Notes: generated from the letters alone by a model not told the origin. Positions 35,537-44,214 are shown, counted from the stretch's first letter. The stretch: DNA of 64,000 nt from an uncultured Oscillospiraceae bacterium (GCA_944385415.1 CALWXC010000004.1:1-64000), one strand, 5' to 3'. Numbers and translations: made by a program.

Positions 35537-35596
35537 ATCATTGCTGAATCCCGACTTGAAAAAGCCGGGATATCCCACAATATAAGGAGAGAGAGA

Positions 35597-37156
35597 ATGT
35601 CTGACAAGAATTCTTCCAACAAGATCAGTCTCTACAACCGTTGGCTCAACGGCATCGAGGCTGTGGGCAACAAACTGCCCCACCCCGTGGCCCTGTTCGC
35701 CATGCTGGCTCTGCTGATCATCCTCATTTCCGCCATCTGCGCCGCCCTGGGCGTTTCTGCCACCGGTGAACTGGTGTCTGACGGCGAGCTGAAAGAAACT
35801 ACCGTCACCGCTGTCAGCCTGCTGACGAAAGATGGTCTGGCCTACATCTTCAGCAACGCCGTGAGCAACTTTACCAGCTATGCGCCTTTGGGCATGGTGC
35901 TGGTTGCCATGCTGGGCGTGGGCGTGGCCGAGCACTCGGGCCTGATTAATGCCCTGCTGAAACGCACCGTACAGGTGACCCCCAAGCGGCTGATCACCCC
36001 CGTGGTGGTTTTCCTGGGCGTCCTGTCCAATGTGGCCTCCGACGCGGGCTACGTCATCCTGATTCCCCTGGGCGCCATGGTCTTTCGGGCCTATGGCCGC
36101 CATCCCATGGCCGGTCTGGCCGCCGCCTTTGCCGGTGTGTCCGGCGGCTTCTCGGCCAATCTGCTCATTGGTACTCTGGACCCCCTGCTGGTGGGCATTT
36201 CCCAGACGGCGGCCCATCTCATAGACCCCACCTACCATGTCAACATCATGGGCAATTACTATTTCCTCTGCTTCTCCACAGTGTTGATCACGGTGCTCGG
36301 TACCATCGTCACCGACAAGATTGTGGAACCCCGTCTGGCGGCCTTCGGCGGCCATGTATTGTCCGAAGAGGATGATTCCCTGACCACGGTCACCGATTTG
36401 GAAAAAAAGGGCCTGCGGCGGGCCGGTATCGTCATGGTGGTCTATCTTCTGCTGGTTGTGGCCCTTTGCCTCCCCTCCGGCTCGTTCTTTCGCAATGAGG
36501 CCGGTGAACTGCTTGGCAAGGCTTCCCCCTTTGTGGACGGCATTGTGGTCCTGATCGCCCTGCTGTTCTTCCTGCCCGGCGTGGCCTTTGGCCGCATCGT
36601 CGGCACCTTCGCCAACCACCATGCCGTCTGCAATGCCATGAGCAAGTCCATGGCCTCCATGGGCTCTTTCCTGGCTCTGGCTTTCGTCTCCGCCCAGTTT
36701 ATCAATTACTTCAACTATACGAAGCTGGGCACCATCATCGCCCTCAGCGGCGCCTCCTTCCTCCAGGACGCCAACATCGGTCTGATTCCCCTGATTGTGG
36801 TCTTTATCCTGTTTTCTGCCTTTATGAACCTGTTTATGGGTTCCGCTTCCGCAAAATGGAACATCCTCGCCCCGGTATTCGTCCCCATGTTTATGCTGTT
36901 GGGGTACCGGCCGGAGCTGTGTCAGCTGGCGTACCGCATCGGTGATTCCAGCACCAACATCATCACCCCTCTGATGACGTATTTTGCCGTCATCGTCACC
37001 TTTGCCCAACGCTACGACAAAAAAGCCGGTATCGGTACCATCACCGCCACCATGCTGCCTTACAGCATTTGCTTCTTGGTGTTCTGGACCATCACCTTTG
37101 TGATCTGGCTGGCTCTGGGCCTTCCCATCGGCGTTGGCACCGGCGTCCATCTGTGA
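35597..37156 (+). CDS. abgT: AbgT-family transporter
   Basis: 519 aa with about 11-13 membrane segments. The opening GIEAVGNKLPHPVALFAMLA and the SNFTSYAPLGMVLVAMLGVG and ASDAGYVILIPLGAMVF segments are family hallmarks, as is SAKWNILAPVFVPMFMLLGY near the C-terminus. AbgT members import p-aminobenzoyl-glutamate or, in MtrF-like members, export sulfonamides. Which applies here cannot be read from sequence. No abgA/abgB hydrolase genes are adjacent. Confidence 0.93.
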   Translation: MSDKNSSNKISLYNRWLNGIEAVGNKLPHPVALFAMLALLIILISAICAALGVSATGELVSDGELKETTVTAVSLLTKDGLAYIFSNAVSNFTSYAPLGMVLVAMLGVGVAEHSGLINALLKRTVQVTPKRLITPVVVFLGVLSNVASDAGYVILIPLGAMVFRAYGRHPMAGLAAAFAGVSGGFSANLLIGTLDPLLVGISQTAAHLIDPTYHVNIMGNYYFLCFSTVLITVLGTIVTDKIVEPRLAAFGGHVLSEEDDSLTTVTDLEKKGLRRAGIVMVVYLLLVVALCLPSGSFFRNEAGELLGKASPFVDGIVVLIALLFFLPGVAFGRIVGTFANHHAVCNAMSKSMASMGSFLALAFVSAQFINYFNYTKLGTIIALSGASFLQDANIGLIPLIVVFILFSAFMNLFMGSASAKWNILAPVFVPMFMLLGYRPELCQLAYRIGDSSTNIITPLMTYFAVIVTFAQRYDKKAGIGTITATMLPYSICFLVFWTITFVIWLALGLPIGVGTGVHL

Positions 37157-37161
37157 TATGC

Positions 37162-37199
37162 AAAAACACCGAAGTTTCCTTAGAAACTTCGGTGTTTTT
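37162..37199. terminator. Bidirectional terminator
   Basis: AAAAACACCGAAGTTTC and GAAACTTCGGTGTTTTT: a perfect 17-bp stem with a CTTA loop between abgT and the convergent nuclease gene. Confidence 0.93.
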
Positions 37200-37204
37200 G
37201 CAAC

Positions 37205-38122
37205 TTATGGTTTGCAGCGGCCGCAGGGGCTATAGCCCTGCGCCACCAGGTCCTCCCGGGTACCGGTGTACTCCTGCCGGTTCTCCGGGCTGATATCCGC
37301 TGCGCTGGAGCAGTCCGGAGAATGGAATTTCATACTGTTGGTATTCAGGACGTAGATTGTGCCCTGTGGTTCCTCTTCTGCCGGTTCTTCCGCCGGTGCC
37401 CCCTCCTCGCTGAGCCAGCTGTCTCCCGTGGCGTAATCGATGGTAACACCGGGCTGGACGTTATAGGCGTAGACACAGAAGCAGACGCCCTCGCCCTCGT
37501 CCTCCACGGACCAGCCTTCCATCAAAACGCCGTCGGCCACCAAATTGTTGTCGGTAAACACCGGCGTCACCCGGTACAACACATGGTTGTCCGTCTCCTG
37601 CACATAGTCAGCCACCATGTTTTCAAAGGGCAGCATTCCCTCGATATTCAGATATCGGGTACCGGTGATGAGATTCTCCTCGTTGGCGTTCTCTCCTGTC
37701 AGCTGATACCCCAGCAGATGGCAGCGGTTATAGAGATATTTACCGTCCACAATATCATATTTCACCGTCTGCCACCCTGAGGGCTTCACCTGACCAATAG
37801 AGCCCCGATCTTCTGTGGGCATGATGTCCTGGCCCACAGACGCCATGGCCACACCGCAGCGTCCCAGGGCGTCCAGCGGACTGTAGGACTCATAGGAATC
37901 GGTGGTCAAGTCCCCTTCCGTAAAATACGGCACATTGTCATGGACCGCCACATAGGCCGCGTCACTGTAGGCCGGAACTTCGTCAGCGGAAAACGTACCG
38001 CCCACCAGATCTCCGCTTACGGTCTGCTGCGGCTGCTCCTCTGTAGGAAGCCCGGCACACCCAGTCAAGGGCATGACCGCTACCAGCGCCGTCAGCATCC
38101 ATGTCATCAGTGTTTGTTTCAT
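37205..38122 (-). CDS. DNA-entry-type non-specific nuclease lipoprotein
   Basis: 305 aa. An N-terminal lipobox (PLTGCAG, about residues 18-24) suggests attachment to the outer face of the membrane. The DNA/RNA non-specific endonuclease domain follows, with the catalytic core YNRCHLLGYQLTGENANEEN (about 132-151; RxHL...N replaces the DRGH of Serratia nuclease, as in EndA) and NLITGTRYLN. The C-terminal 50 residues, after an acidic linker, form an Ada/thermonuclease-like metal-binding unit (NSMKFHSPDCSS and SPCGRCKP). EndA-like enzymes degrade DNA during uptake or for nutrition. Last gene of a fur-led operon. Confidence 0.9.
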   Translation of the reverse strand: MKQTLMTWMLTALVAVMPLTGCAGLPTEEQPQQTVSGDLVGGTFSADEVPAYSDAAYVAVHDNVPYFTEGDLTTDSYESYSPLDALGRCGVAMASVGQDIMPTEDRGSIGQVKPSGWQTVKYDIVDGKYLYNRCHLLGYQLTGENANEENLITGTRYLNIEGMLPFENMVADYVQETDNHVLYRVTPVFTDNNLVADGVLMEGWSVEDEGEGVCFCVYAYNVQPGVTIDYATGDSWLSEEGAPAEEPAEEEPQGTIYVLNTNSMKFHSPDCSSAADISPENRQEYTGTREDLVAQGYSPCGRCKP

Positions 38123-38517
38123 GGTTCATATACCTCCCTGGTGATCTTGGGGTGAGAATTGCCGGGAAACTCTGATTGTTCCCGCAGCGTCCAATGATCC
38201 AACTGCAAGTCCAGCACCGCGTCAGCGGGATAGACCCGATTCCATCGATAGACAATCAGACGGTGTATCCGGGGCGCTGCCGGGCTCAGGGGCGGCGTCT
38301 CCACAAAGCAGACGCCATCCTCCGGCGTATCCTCCAGGACGTTCTCTGTCACGACCAGAGCCGTCTCCGGCGGAAACAGCATCACCGACCGTGGCGCCAC
38401 ATACAAAGCACCGCCGCAGTCCTCCAGCAGATGGGCCGACACCACACGGTCCCGGCTCTGGCGGCGGCCATTGAACTGCATGCCGTTTCGGTCGTCGAGA
38501 CATACGAGAACCGTCAT
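38119..38517 (-). CDS. Conserved hypothetical protein between fur and the nuclease gene
   Basis: 132 aa from the ATG at 38517, which overlaps the fur stop (ATGA); its own stop overlaps the nuclease ATG the same way. It begins MTVLVCLDDRNGMQFNGRRQ and ends with SHPKITREVYEP. Conserved-looking blocks are RRQSRDRVVSAHLLEDCGG, GVCFVETPPL and IHRLIVYRWNRVYPADAVL. No signal peptide. I remember similar proteins encoded in other gut Clostridia next to nucleases, but none with a known function. Confidence 0.7.
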   Translation of the reverse strand: MTVLVCLDDRNGMQFNGRRQSRDRVVSAHLLEDCGGALYVAPRSVMLFPPETALVVTENVLEDTPEDGVCFVETPPLSPAAPRIHRLIVYRWNRVYPADAVLDLQLDHWTLREQSEFPGNSHPKITREVYEP

Positions 38518-38909
38518 GGCTGCCGCTCCCCTTCCTCCGGGTTGTCCACCCGCTTCCGGCGGCACGCTTCGCAGCGATACAGCAACCGCAAATCGTATCC
38601 CAGCAGCGGCTCCGGAACACGTTCCTGAAACTGCTGGGTCAGATCCCCCAGGTCAATGTCCAGCAGTGCGCCGCAGTCGGCGCAGATCAAATGGTCGTGC
38701 CGCGTCCGGCGGTCATATCGGTCGGGCTGCCCCTCCACAATGACCTTCCGCACCCTGCTGGACTGGCTGAGTTTTTTTAAGTTGTTGTAGACCGTCGCCA
38801 ATACTATGGTCGGGTAACGCTGCTTCAGCGCAGCGTAAATCTGCTCCGCCGTCATGTGACTGCGGGAGGATTCAATCAGTTCATAGATAGCCTGTTCATA
38901 CTTTGTCAT
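38514..38909 (-). CDS. perR: Fur/PerR-family metalloregulator
   Basis: 131 aa. The N-terminal winged helix is MTAEQIYAALKQRYPTIVLA then TVYNNLKKLSQ. The metal-sensing part has HDHLICADCG and a distal CEACRRKR, giving the two CxxC pairs of the structural zinc site, plus the regulatory His of HDHL. Features fit PerR slightly better than Fur, but the subgroup is not certain. It heads a tightly overlapping three-gene operon with an unknown gene and a nuclease. Confidence 0.85.
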   Translation of the reverse strand: MTKYEQAIYELIESSRSHMTAEQIYAALKQRYPTIVLATVYNNLKKLSQSSRVRKVIVEGQPDRYDRRTRHDHLICADCGALLDIDLGDLTQQFQERVPEPLLGYDLRLLYRCEACRRKRVDNPEEGERQP

Positions 38910-38961
38910 AGGTACCTCGCTTGGTTCGTCGCACAGAATGGGTTTCTATAACGCTATGCAA

Positions 38962-38989
38962 AAAAGACACACCATACGGTGTGTCTTTT
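38962..38989 (-). terminator. Terminator-like hairpin in the fur/perR leader
   Basis: AAAAGACACACC and GGTGTGTCTTTT form a perfect 12-bp stem around a four-base loop. On the minus strand it is followed by TTGCAT. It lies between a minus-strand promoter (39045-39073) and the fur/perR start, so it may be an attenuator or the end of a ~75-base transcript. Confidence 0.6.
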
Positions 38990-39044
38990 GGGGCAACTGG
39001 CAACACATCCGAATTCCATGACGAACTTCTCCATGTTCTATATC

Positions 39045-39073
39045 AGTATATCATACATCACGGACAATGTCGA
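39045..39073 (-). promoter_or_regulatory. Promoter upstream of the fur/perR operon
   Basis: On the minus strand TCGACA, 17-base spacer, TATACT. Transcription would start near 39038, about 130 bases before the fur/perR ATG, with the hairpin at 38962-38989 in between. A short frame MEFGCVASCPKRHTVWCVFF, starting after GGAGAAGTTCGTC, spans that hairpin and could be a leader peptide. Confidence 0.45.
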
Positions 39074-39183
39074 GAAAGTGTCTATCCGTTGTAAGTTTCC
39101 CTTTTGCCCCCACACTGTCCAGATGCGCTTTGATGGAGCTGCATGATACGGAAGTCCTCATCAAACCGTAACGCCATATACTG

Positions 39184-39924
39184 TTAAATATCTGAAAGCC
39201 GTTCCAGCCAAACACCTGTCTCTACGCACACACCGCCCTGACTCTTTCCCTGTAAATACCAGTATCCACCTTCCCCCTTTGCCGCAGACAGCAAAAACGA
39301 CTGTCCAAATGGTACCTCATTGTGATAGCTCAAAACCATTCGGCGCACCCGATTTTCCTCCATACACGCCGGGTCGATGGCGTCACACGCAAGATCTGCA
39401 TACCGCGTGTTGTTGATATGATGATTGGTATCACAGAGACTATAGCCGGCCAGAATGGGAGTTCCTTCTGCTGTCGGAATCCGCGGCAGAGAAAAATCCA
39501 ACGCCTGTTCTGGAGTGCGGTAAAAAGGATACTGCATTTCTTCCGGCGGGTGCCGGAGAATGCGGCGGCTGCTCACATCTACCAATACCCATCGGCTGTC
39601 ACAGGCCGCGGCCATGCTGCCCGATTCATCCACAAATGCAGTAAAGCGATGGAATACCGCCCGCTGCGGCTGCGCCGGAATCGTGGTAACCTGAAGCACT
39701 TCCTCGTTATCGATGGGTCTGTACAACTCCACAGCTGCTTTCACCATCAAAAAGGCCGTATTGGTTTGGTGATAGACTGCATTATCCAACCCCACGGCAT
39801 TGCAGTGGTCAATGGCAATCTGCTGGGCTTTCCGCAGCAAGGCCGCAGGCATCATCTGATTGCGAAAATCACAGTCAGACTGTTCGATTCGTTCCGTCTG
39901 TGTAAAAGTTTGCATCGTTTCCAT
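39184..39924 (-). CDS. Acyl-ACP thioesterase
   Basis: 246 aa from METMQTFTQTE (ATG 39924); a second ATG three codons later fits the AGGAG equally well. Two hotdog repeats: the first with IAIDHCNAVGLD and an NTAFLMVKAAVELYRPIDNE strand, the second with LCDTNHHINNTRYADLACDA, the FatA/FatB-type active-site segment (Asp, Asn, His). It releases fatty acids from acyl carrier protein. Monocistronic; 38990-39044 downstream holds nothing else. Confidence 0.92.
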   Translation of the reverse strand: METMQTFTQTERIEQSDCDFRNQMMPAALLRKAQQIAIDHCNAVGLDNAVYHQTNTAFLMVKAAVELYRPIDNEEVLQVTTIPAQPQRAVFHRFTAFVDESGSMAAACDSRWVLVDVSSRRILRHPPEEMQYPFYRTPEQALDFSLPRIPTAEGTPILAGYSLCDTNHHINNTRYADLACDAIDPACMEENRVRRMVLSYHNEVPFGQSFLLSAAKGEGGYWYLQGKSQGGVCVETGVWLERLSDI

Positions 39925-40164
39925 ACTCCTCTTCCTTTCCCGCCTCAGATCAAGCTCCAGTTCATACTTTTCTCTGAAAAGCATACTACATCATCTATTA
40001 TACAAAAACAGACTGTGCAATCAATTATTATTTCAGTGGTGCCTCTGCTTGATTGGTTTGTTCAAAAAATGGTTATTCCTCTGCCACCTTTGGCCCTCTG
40101 TAACCATCTATTATAAGACAGGGTATGTCAGATACTCCATGGAACAATTTAGAGGTGGTATTTT

Positions 40165-40954
40165 ATGAAACGAGTTCTTGCTGGAATGTTGTGCTGTGTT
40201 ACACTTTCCACCAGCATATTAGCCGCTCCATGGCCTTCCTGGGCACAGGACGCCTACGACTGGGGACAATCCCAATCAATCAGCGAGGAATTGCTGTCAT
40301 CCGCGGATATGGTGGTAACCCGTGCCGCTGCTGCCAGGCTGCTGTATGAAGCCAACGGCAGTCCTGCTGTCACAGCGGCCTGTCCCTTTTCCGATGTGAC
40401 AGGCGCTGCCGCCAATGCCGTCACCTGGGCGGAACAGCAGGGTTATATCACCGGCGTCGGCAACGACCTGTATGCACCTGCCCGCTCCGTAACCCGTCAG
40501 GAATTTGCCGCCATCCTGTGGCGTTGGGCCGGAACACCCGCCCCTTTCCAAATGGACCTCTCCGCCTATGACGATTTGGCCTCCGTGGCAGAGTGGAGCC
40601 GGTCTGCCGTCATCTGGTGTGTACAGTCCAGAATCTTACAAGGACGTTCTGCGGACCAGCTGGCGCCAAACGGCACGATTACCATGGCGGAGGCCCTTAT
40701 GATGTTGCAGAGGGCCCAAGCGCTGCCCGATGTCTCGTCCATGGCTTCCGACCTACAAGCGCTGACCAGCGCTCCCCGGCCCATCGGCTCCGATGGAGAA
40801 GCCGCCGCCGTCTCCTATCTCCAGAAACGGTTCACAGAGCTGGGCTAGCCGCTTACCTAGAGTTTCAACTGATGGAACAGGCCCAGGCAGTCCCAGTACG
40901 GAGATTGAAGTGTCAGTGAACAATGGTAAATCGATTGAGACTCATGGACTGTAG
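40165..40954 (+). pseudogene. Decayed SLH-M28 peptidase gene
   Basis: The intact frame (40165-40848, 227 aa) has a signal peptide (1-27), SLH repeats at about 45-195 (FSDVTGAAANAVTWAEQQGY, then YDDLASVAEWSRSAVIW) and the first residues of an M28 aminopeptidase domain (ALTSAPRPIGSDGEAAAVSY). It then stops at TAG right after FTELG, where the family continues with GY. The +1 frame resumes with RVSTDGTGPGSPSTEIEVSV and ends at 40954. The catalytic metal-binding part is missing altogether. So there is a frameshift plus 3' truncation; the SLH part could still be made. Confidence 0.75.
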
Positions 40955-40970
40955 TCCCAGAGAAATTGAA

Positions 40971-41006
40971 CGAAAAAGCCTTCGGCAAATTCCGAAGGCT
41001 TTTTCG
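40971..41006 (+). terminator. Terminator after the SLH-M28 remnant
   Basis: CGAAAAAGCCTTCGG and CCGAAGGCTTTTTCG: perfect 15-bp stem around CAAATT, followed by TTTTTGG. Confidence 0.9.
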
Positions 41007-41072
41007 TTTTTGGTAATTATTCCAATGCGTTTGTATGCTCAGCACGAGGCTGCTTTGGAGTTCCTTTTCTCT

Positions 41073-41465
41073 TTACTCGTCCTGTATGCCATCGGGCGAA
41101 GGAGTCTCCAGGCATTTGAGAAGATTTTCGGCAGAAACCCCATATAGCTTTGCTAATGCCAGTAAGTTGGATGTATTGGGATCGCTGGTACCATTTTCCC
41201 ATTTGGACACAGACTGACGGCTGACGCCCAATGTCTCTGCTACAAACTCCTGCGTCATTTGGCAGCGCAGACGATTTTCTTTTAAAGCCTCACCAAGGGA
41301 TTTCGCCACCACCTTTTTCTCGTTTCGCACCTCTTTGGAATTGATGTATTTTTTCAACGCTTTGATGATGAGTATAAAAAGGTATACGATGCCGCAAAAG
41401 ACAGCAGCCCAAAACAGCACATATAGCACCGCAATCCAAATCGTCATTATTCTAGTAGCATCCAT
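41073..41465 (-). CDS. Xre-type regulator with N-terminal membrane anchor
   Basis: 130 aa. Residues about 7-36 are a long hydrophobic segment (IWIAVLYVLFWAAVFCGIVY ...), then a basic linker, then a complete Xre helix-turn-helix (LGEALKENRLRCQMTQEFVA then ETLGVSRQSVSKWENGTSDP) at about 58-112. The order is the reverse of the common HTH-first, membrane-last arrangement. It lies downstream of the ABC/YxeA genes and probably senses at the membrane; target unknown. Confidence 0.8.
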   Translation of the reverse strand: MDATRIMTIWIAVLYVLFWAAVFCGIVYLFILIIKALKKYINSKEVRNEKKVVAKSLGEALKENRLRCQMTQEFVAETLGVSRQSVSKWENGTSDPNTSNLLALAKLYGVSAENLLKCLETPSPDGIQDE

Positions 41466-41514
41466 GTCTTTATTCTCTCCAATTATTTAAGGACTCTGTC
41501 CAGCTGCAACACAG

Positions 41515-41916
41515 TCACTTTATTTTTGTCCCAAGTGTGTTGATTTTCTCCAGTGCGGCCTGCGGCACAGACGCCTCATCCACAACTTCCAATCCTACAA
41601 CAAGGGTCCTGCTTGCGTCAACCCTGATATAAGTGCCGGGAGCATAGTACTCTTCTGCGCTGCCAGTTTTGGTAAAGTAAACTTCTCTCTCCTTGCCTTG
41701 GTCATTATAACCCATCAGGGTATATTCTTTTCCTTTAACCTGCTTGACTCCGTCAGTATCTACCAACCAGGAATCCTCGTTGATTTCCTCTTCCGGAATC
41801 TGCGTATAGTAGCGATCGGAGATCACATACCGGTCATTATAATAGTTTTTTGCCCAAAATGCGCCTGCCACAAGGAAAATGACAACGGCTAAAATGATCA
41901 GTTTCTTCTTTTTCAT
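41515..41916 (-). CDS. YxeA-family (DUF1093) protein
   Basis: 133 aa from the ATG at 41916 (GGAGGAAAGGCCT upstream). An N-terminal membrane anchor (LIILAVVIFLVAGAFWAKNY, about 5-24) precedes an OB-like domain with DRYYTQIPEE, the WLVDTDGVKQVKGKEYTLMGYN region and YAPGTYIRVDASRTLVVG. YxeA proteins commonly accompany bacitracin- or lantibiotic-type ABC exporters in Firmicutes, which matches the ABC genes upstream. Confidence 0.85.
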   Translation of the reverse strand: MKKKKLIILAVVIFLVAGAFWAKNYYNDRYVISDRYYTQIPEEEINEDSWLVDTDGVKQVKGKEYTLMGYNDQGKEREVYFTKTGSAEEYYAPGTYIRVDASRTLVVGLEVVDEASVPQAALEKINTLGTKIK

Positions 41917-41930
41917 AGGCCTTTCCTCCA

Positions 41931-42364
41931 TTAAAATTCAAGTTCTTTTTTGTTGAACAACATAACAGAAATTACAGTGGGAATTACCACATAACAAACC
42001 ACCGCTGACAGTAGTGTGGAATAAAACGATTTGTTCTCTAAAAGGAATGTTTTGGCAGTATATAGCTGCGTTGTGTAGAGATATTTCGTCAAATCACCAA
42101 CCAGGTTGATCAAAAACACTTGTCCCAAAATCATAGTCAGCGCGATATATACTGTTTTTGACGCCAACAACACATAAAGGATACGACAAGTGGAAAAAAG
42201 CTCAAAAAGCTTGTAATCTTAGCCACATACATATCTGCTGTAAAGCCAGGATTAAAATAGATGAATACCATACCCACAAAGAGAGCGGCAAATATCCCAA
42301 GTGCCCAAAGAAACGATTGCTTGTGCAGGACACGGCGAATATCCGCGCCAATGTAATTACGCAT
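41931..42364 (-). pseudogene. ABC transporter permease with internal deletion and frameshift
   Basis: The N-terminal piece (from the ATG at 42364) reads MRNYIGADIRRVLHKQSFLW with one membrane segment and runs to FLSFFPLVVSF. The C-terminal piece in another frame has YIALTMILGQVFLINLVGDL, a VVCYVVIPTVISVMLFNKKE end and a normal stop. Together they make about 140 codons, whereas such permeases have about 250, so roughly the middle 100 codons are lost. The transporter is therefore unlikely to work. Confidence 0.75.
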
Positions 42365-43169
42365 GGATTGACCCTCCTACCAGTTCAAAGTAGTAATCTT
42401 CCAGGGATTTATATTCTGAGGACTCCTGTAAAACGGAAATATGGTTTTCCTCCAAAAGGCGCTTTGCTCTTGCGTAATCATCCACACGGATCTGGATTTT
42501 ATCGCTGCGTACCTTTAAATCCTGATGGGTAATTTCGCATAGTACACGTCCATGATCGATGATTCCAAAACGGGTTGCCGTGTGTTCCAGTTCATTTAGA
42601 ATGTGGGAGGAAACGATTACGGTTGTACCGTATTCCTGATTCAGCTTTACAATCAGATGCCGGATATCCGCAATTCCCTGTGGGTCGAGACCGTTGACCG
42701 GTTCATCCAAAATCAGGATTTCCGGGAACCCCAGCATGGCGTTGGCGATACCAAGCCGCTGCTTCATCCCCATAGAAAAGGAGCCGAACTTTGTAGTTGT
42801 GTCCTGCAAACTGACAAGCCGCAAGACCCTGTCAATCTCCCCTTTGTCTTGGATGCCTTTTAGTTTCCGGTAATACTCCAGATTTTCTTTTGCAGTCAGA
42901 TATTCGAAAAAATTCTTTCCGATAAAGAATCCTATCTTTTTTCTGCTTTGCAATATGGCAGACTTTGACTGACTGCCGGCAATGGAAAGCTGACCTTTTT
43001 CAAATTTAGTCAGCCCCAGAATGATTTTAAAAATTGTTGTTTTGCCTGCGCCGTTCTTTCCAATAAGACCGTAAATCTCGCCCTGTCGGACGGTCAGATT
43101 TACATCTTCAAGAACCGAATGCGTTCCATATTTTTTATAGATGTGGCGCAATGAAATCATATCCATCAC
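42357..43169 (-). CDS. ABC transporter ATP-binding protein (bacitracin/lantibiotic type)
   Basis: 270 aa, complete. Walker A GLIGKNGAGKTTIFKIILGL (about 34-53), the ABC signature FSMGMKQRLGIANA (about 130), Walker B ILILDEPVNGLDPQG and switch His in VIVSSHILNELEH. The C-terminal ~60 residues form the regulatory extension seen in BcrA-like proteins. It overlaps the permease remnant by eight bases. With the permease broken it is probably an orphan. GTG at 43169 or ATG at 43166 can start it. Confidence 0.9.
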   Translation of the reverse strand: MMDMISLRHIYKKYGTHSVLEDVNLTVRQGEIYGLIGKNGAGKTTIFKIILGLTKFEKGQLSIAGSQSKSAILQSRKKIGFFIGKNFFEYLTAKENLEYYRKLKGIQDKGEIDRVLRLVSLQDTTTKFGSFSMGMKQRLGIANAMLGFPEILILDEPVNGLDPQGIADIRHLIVKLNQEYGTTVIVSSHILNELEHTATRFGIIDHGRVLCEITHQDLKVRSDKIQIRVDDYARAKRLLEENHISVLQESSEYKSLEDYYFELVGGSIHA

Positions 43170-43316
43170 TTCACGCTCCTTTTAAAGCGATACTGCTCAA
43201 TTGCTGGCATCAGTTTATCAAAAAAAGCCGGTTGCAGCCACCAACTATCCTGTAAAACATAGGTTACATTGCACTTTACATCCCTGTTTTGCCGTACTAT
43301 TGCATAGAAAATTAAA

Positions 43317-43353
43317 AAATCCCGCCTCATATTTTAAAATGAGGCGGGATTTA
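43317..43353. terminator. Hairpin upstream of the ABC gene
   Basis: AAATCCCGCCTCAT and ATGAGGCGGGATTT pair perfectly with a short A/T loop. It separates the histidine-kinase fragment from the ABC gene and has T-runs on both strands. Confidence 0.75.
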
Positions 43354-43431
43354 CTTATGGGCGTGCAGAGACCTATAGCGGCAGTCAAGCAGCAGTCATA
43401 TTGCGGTCAGTTTCATTGTAAAAGTGGTTTT

Positions 43432-43707
43432 TTAGTGTAGCACACTGCATGCGGACAAGGCCCCTCCCATTTGTTTTACGAGAGACTTTGCAATGGGCGA
43501 CCCCAAACCGTAACTGCCGTTGTGTTTCCGGGAGTCATCCACCCGATAAAAACGTTCGAAGATTTTATCAATATGCTCTGGTGCGATGCCTTCTCCCGTA
43601 TTAGAAACCGTTAGAACTGCATATTTCCGCTGACGATGCAGGCAGACCTCAATGGTTCCTCCTGTATTGGTATATTGGCAGGCATTATCCAGTAAAATCT
43701 GAATCAC
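43432..43707 (-). pseudogene. Histidine-kinase C-terminal fragment
   Basis: Only the HATPase part is left: N box ILLDNACQYTNTGG, the G1 box SNTGEGIAPEHIDKIFERFY, then RVDDSRKHNGSYGLGSPIAK (normally GLGLSIAK) and a degenerate end. There is no dimerisation domain, sensor or start codon context, and no response regulator nearby. It probably once partnered the ABC transporter downstream. Confidence 0.8.
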
Positions 43708-43750
43708 CTGTTCCGCATCAGCTTACTGTAAAAGCCGCGCTTATAATAAA

Positions 43751-43780
43751 GAAAAGACACGCCGCAAGACGTGTCTTTTC
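43751..43780 (-). terminator. Terminator of tRNA cluster 1
   Basis: GAAAAGACACG and CGTGTCTTTTC pair perfectly around eight bases; on the minus strand TTTATT follows. It ends the Val-Asp-Phe-Gly-Cys transcript. Confidence 0.85.
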
Positions 43781-43787
43781 TTTTTGG

Positions 43788-43859
43788 AGGTGCCACCCAG
43801 ATTCGAACTGGGGAATAAAGGTTTTGCAGACCTTTGCCTTACCACTTGGCCATGGCACC
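43788..43859 (-). tRNA. tRNA-Cys (GCA)
   Basis: Minus-strand cloverleaf GGTGCCA...TGGCACC acceptor with U73; anticodon loop CTGCAAA gives GCA. The 3' CCA is not encoded. Confidence 0.95.
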
Positions 43860-43862
43860 ATA

Positions 43863-43938
43863 TGGAGCGGGTGACGAGGCTCGAACTCGCTACCTCCACC
43901 TTGGCAAGGTGGCGCTCTACCAGATGAGCTACACCCGC
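43863..43938 (-). tRNA. tRNA-Gly (GCC)
   Basis: GCGGGTG acceptor, anticodon loop TTGCCAA (GCC), TTCGAGC T-loop, encoded CCA. Confidence 0.96.
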
Positions 43939-44028
43939 GTATCACATCGCACATCAGCGAACGCAAGAATTATATCACATTCTTCCAGATTTGTCAAGAA
44001 GTTTTTTCCTGACCAAACCTTTTAGAAG

Positions 44029-44104
<76 letters not shown>

Positions 44105-44133
44105 ATATGTGCCGAAACTCGGCACAGTAAAAA

Positions 44134-44210
44134 TGGCGACCCGGAACGGACTCGAACCGTCGACCTCCAGCGTGACAGGCTGGCGTGCTAACCGACTGCA
44201 CCACCGGGCC
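44134..44210 (-). tRNA. tRNA-Asp (GTC)
   Basis: GGCCCGG acceptor, anticodon loop CTGTCAC (GTC), encoded CCA. Identical to copies at 46489 and 46806. Confidence 0.96.
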
Positions 44211-44214
44211 AAAT

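Noticed and set aside
35519..37150. A 543-codon open frame antisense to the AbgT gene
   Set aside because: The translation is a Gln/Gly/His/Asp-rich low-complexity string without any fold, typical of the reverse of a membrane-protein gene.
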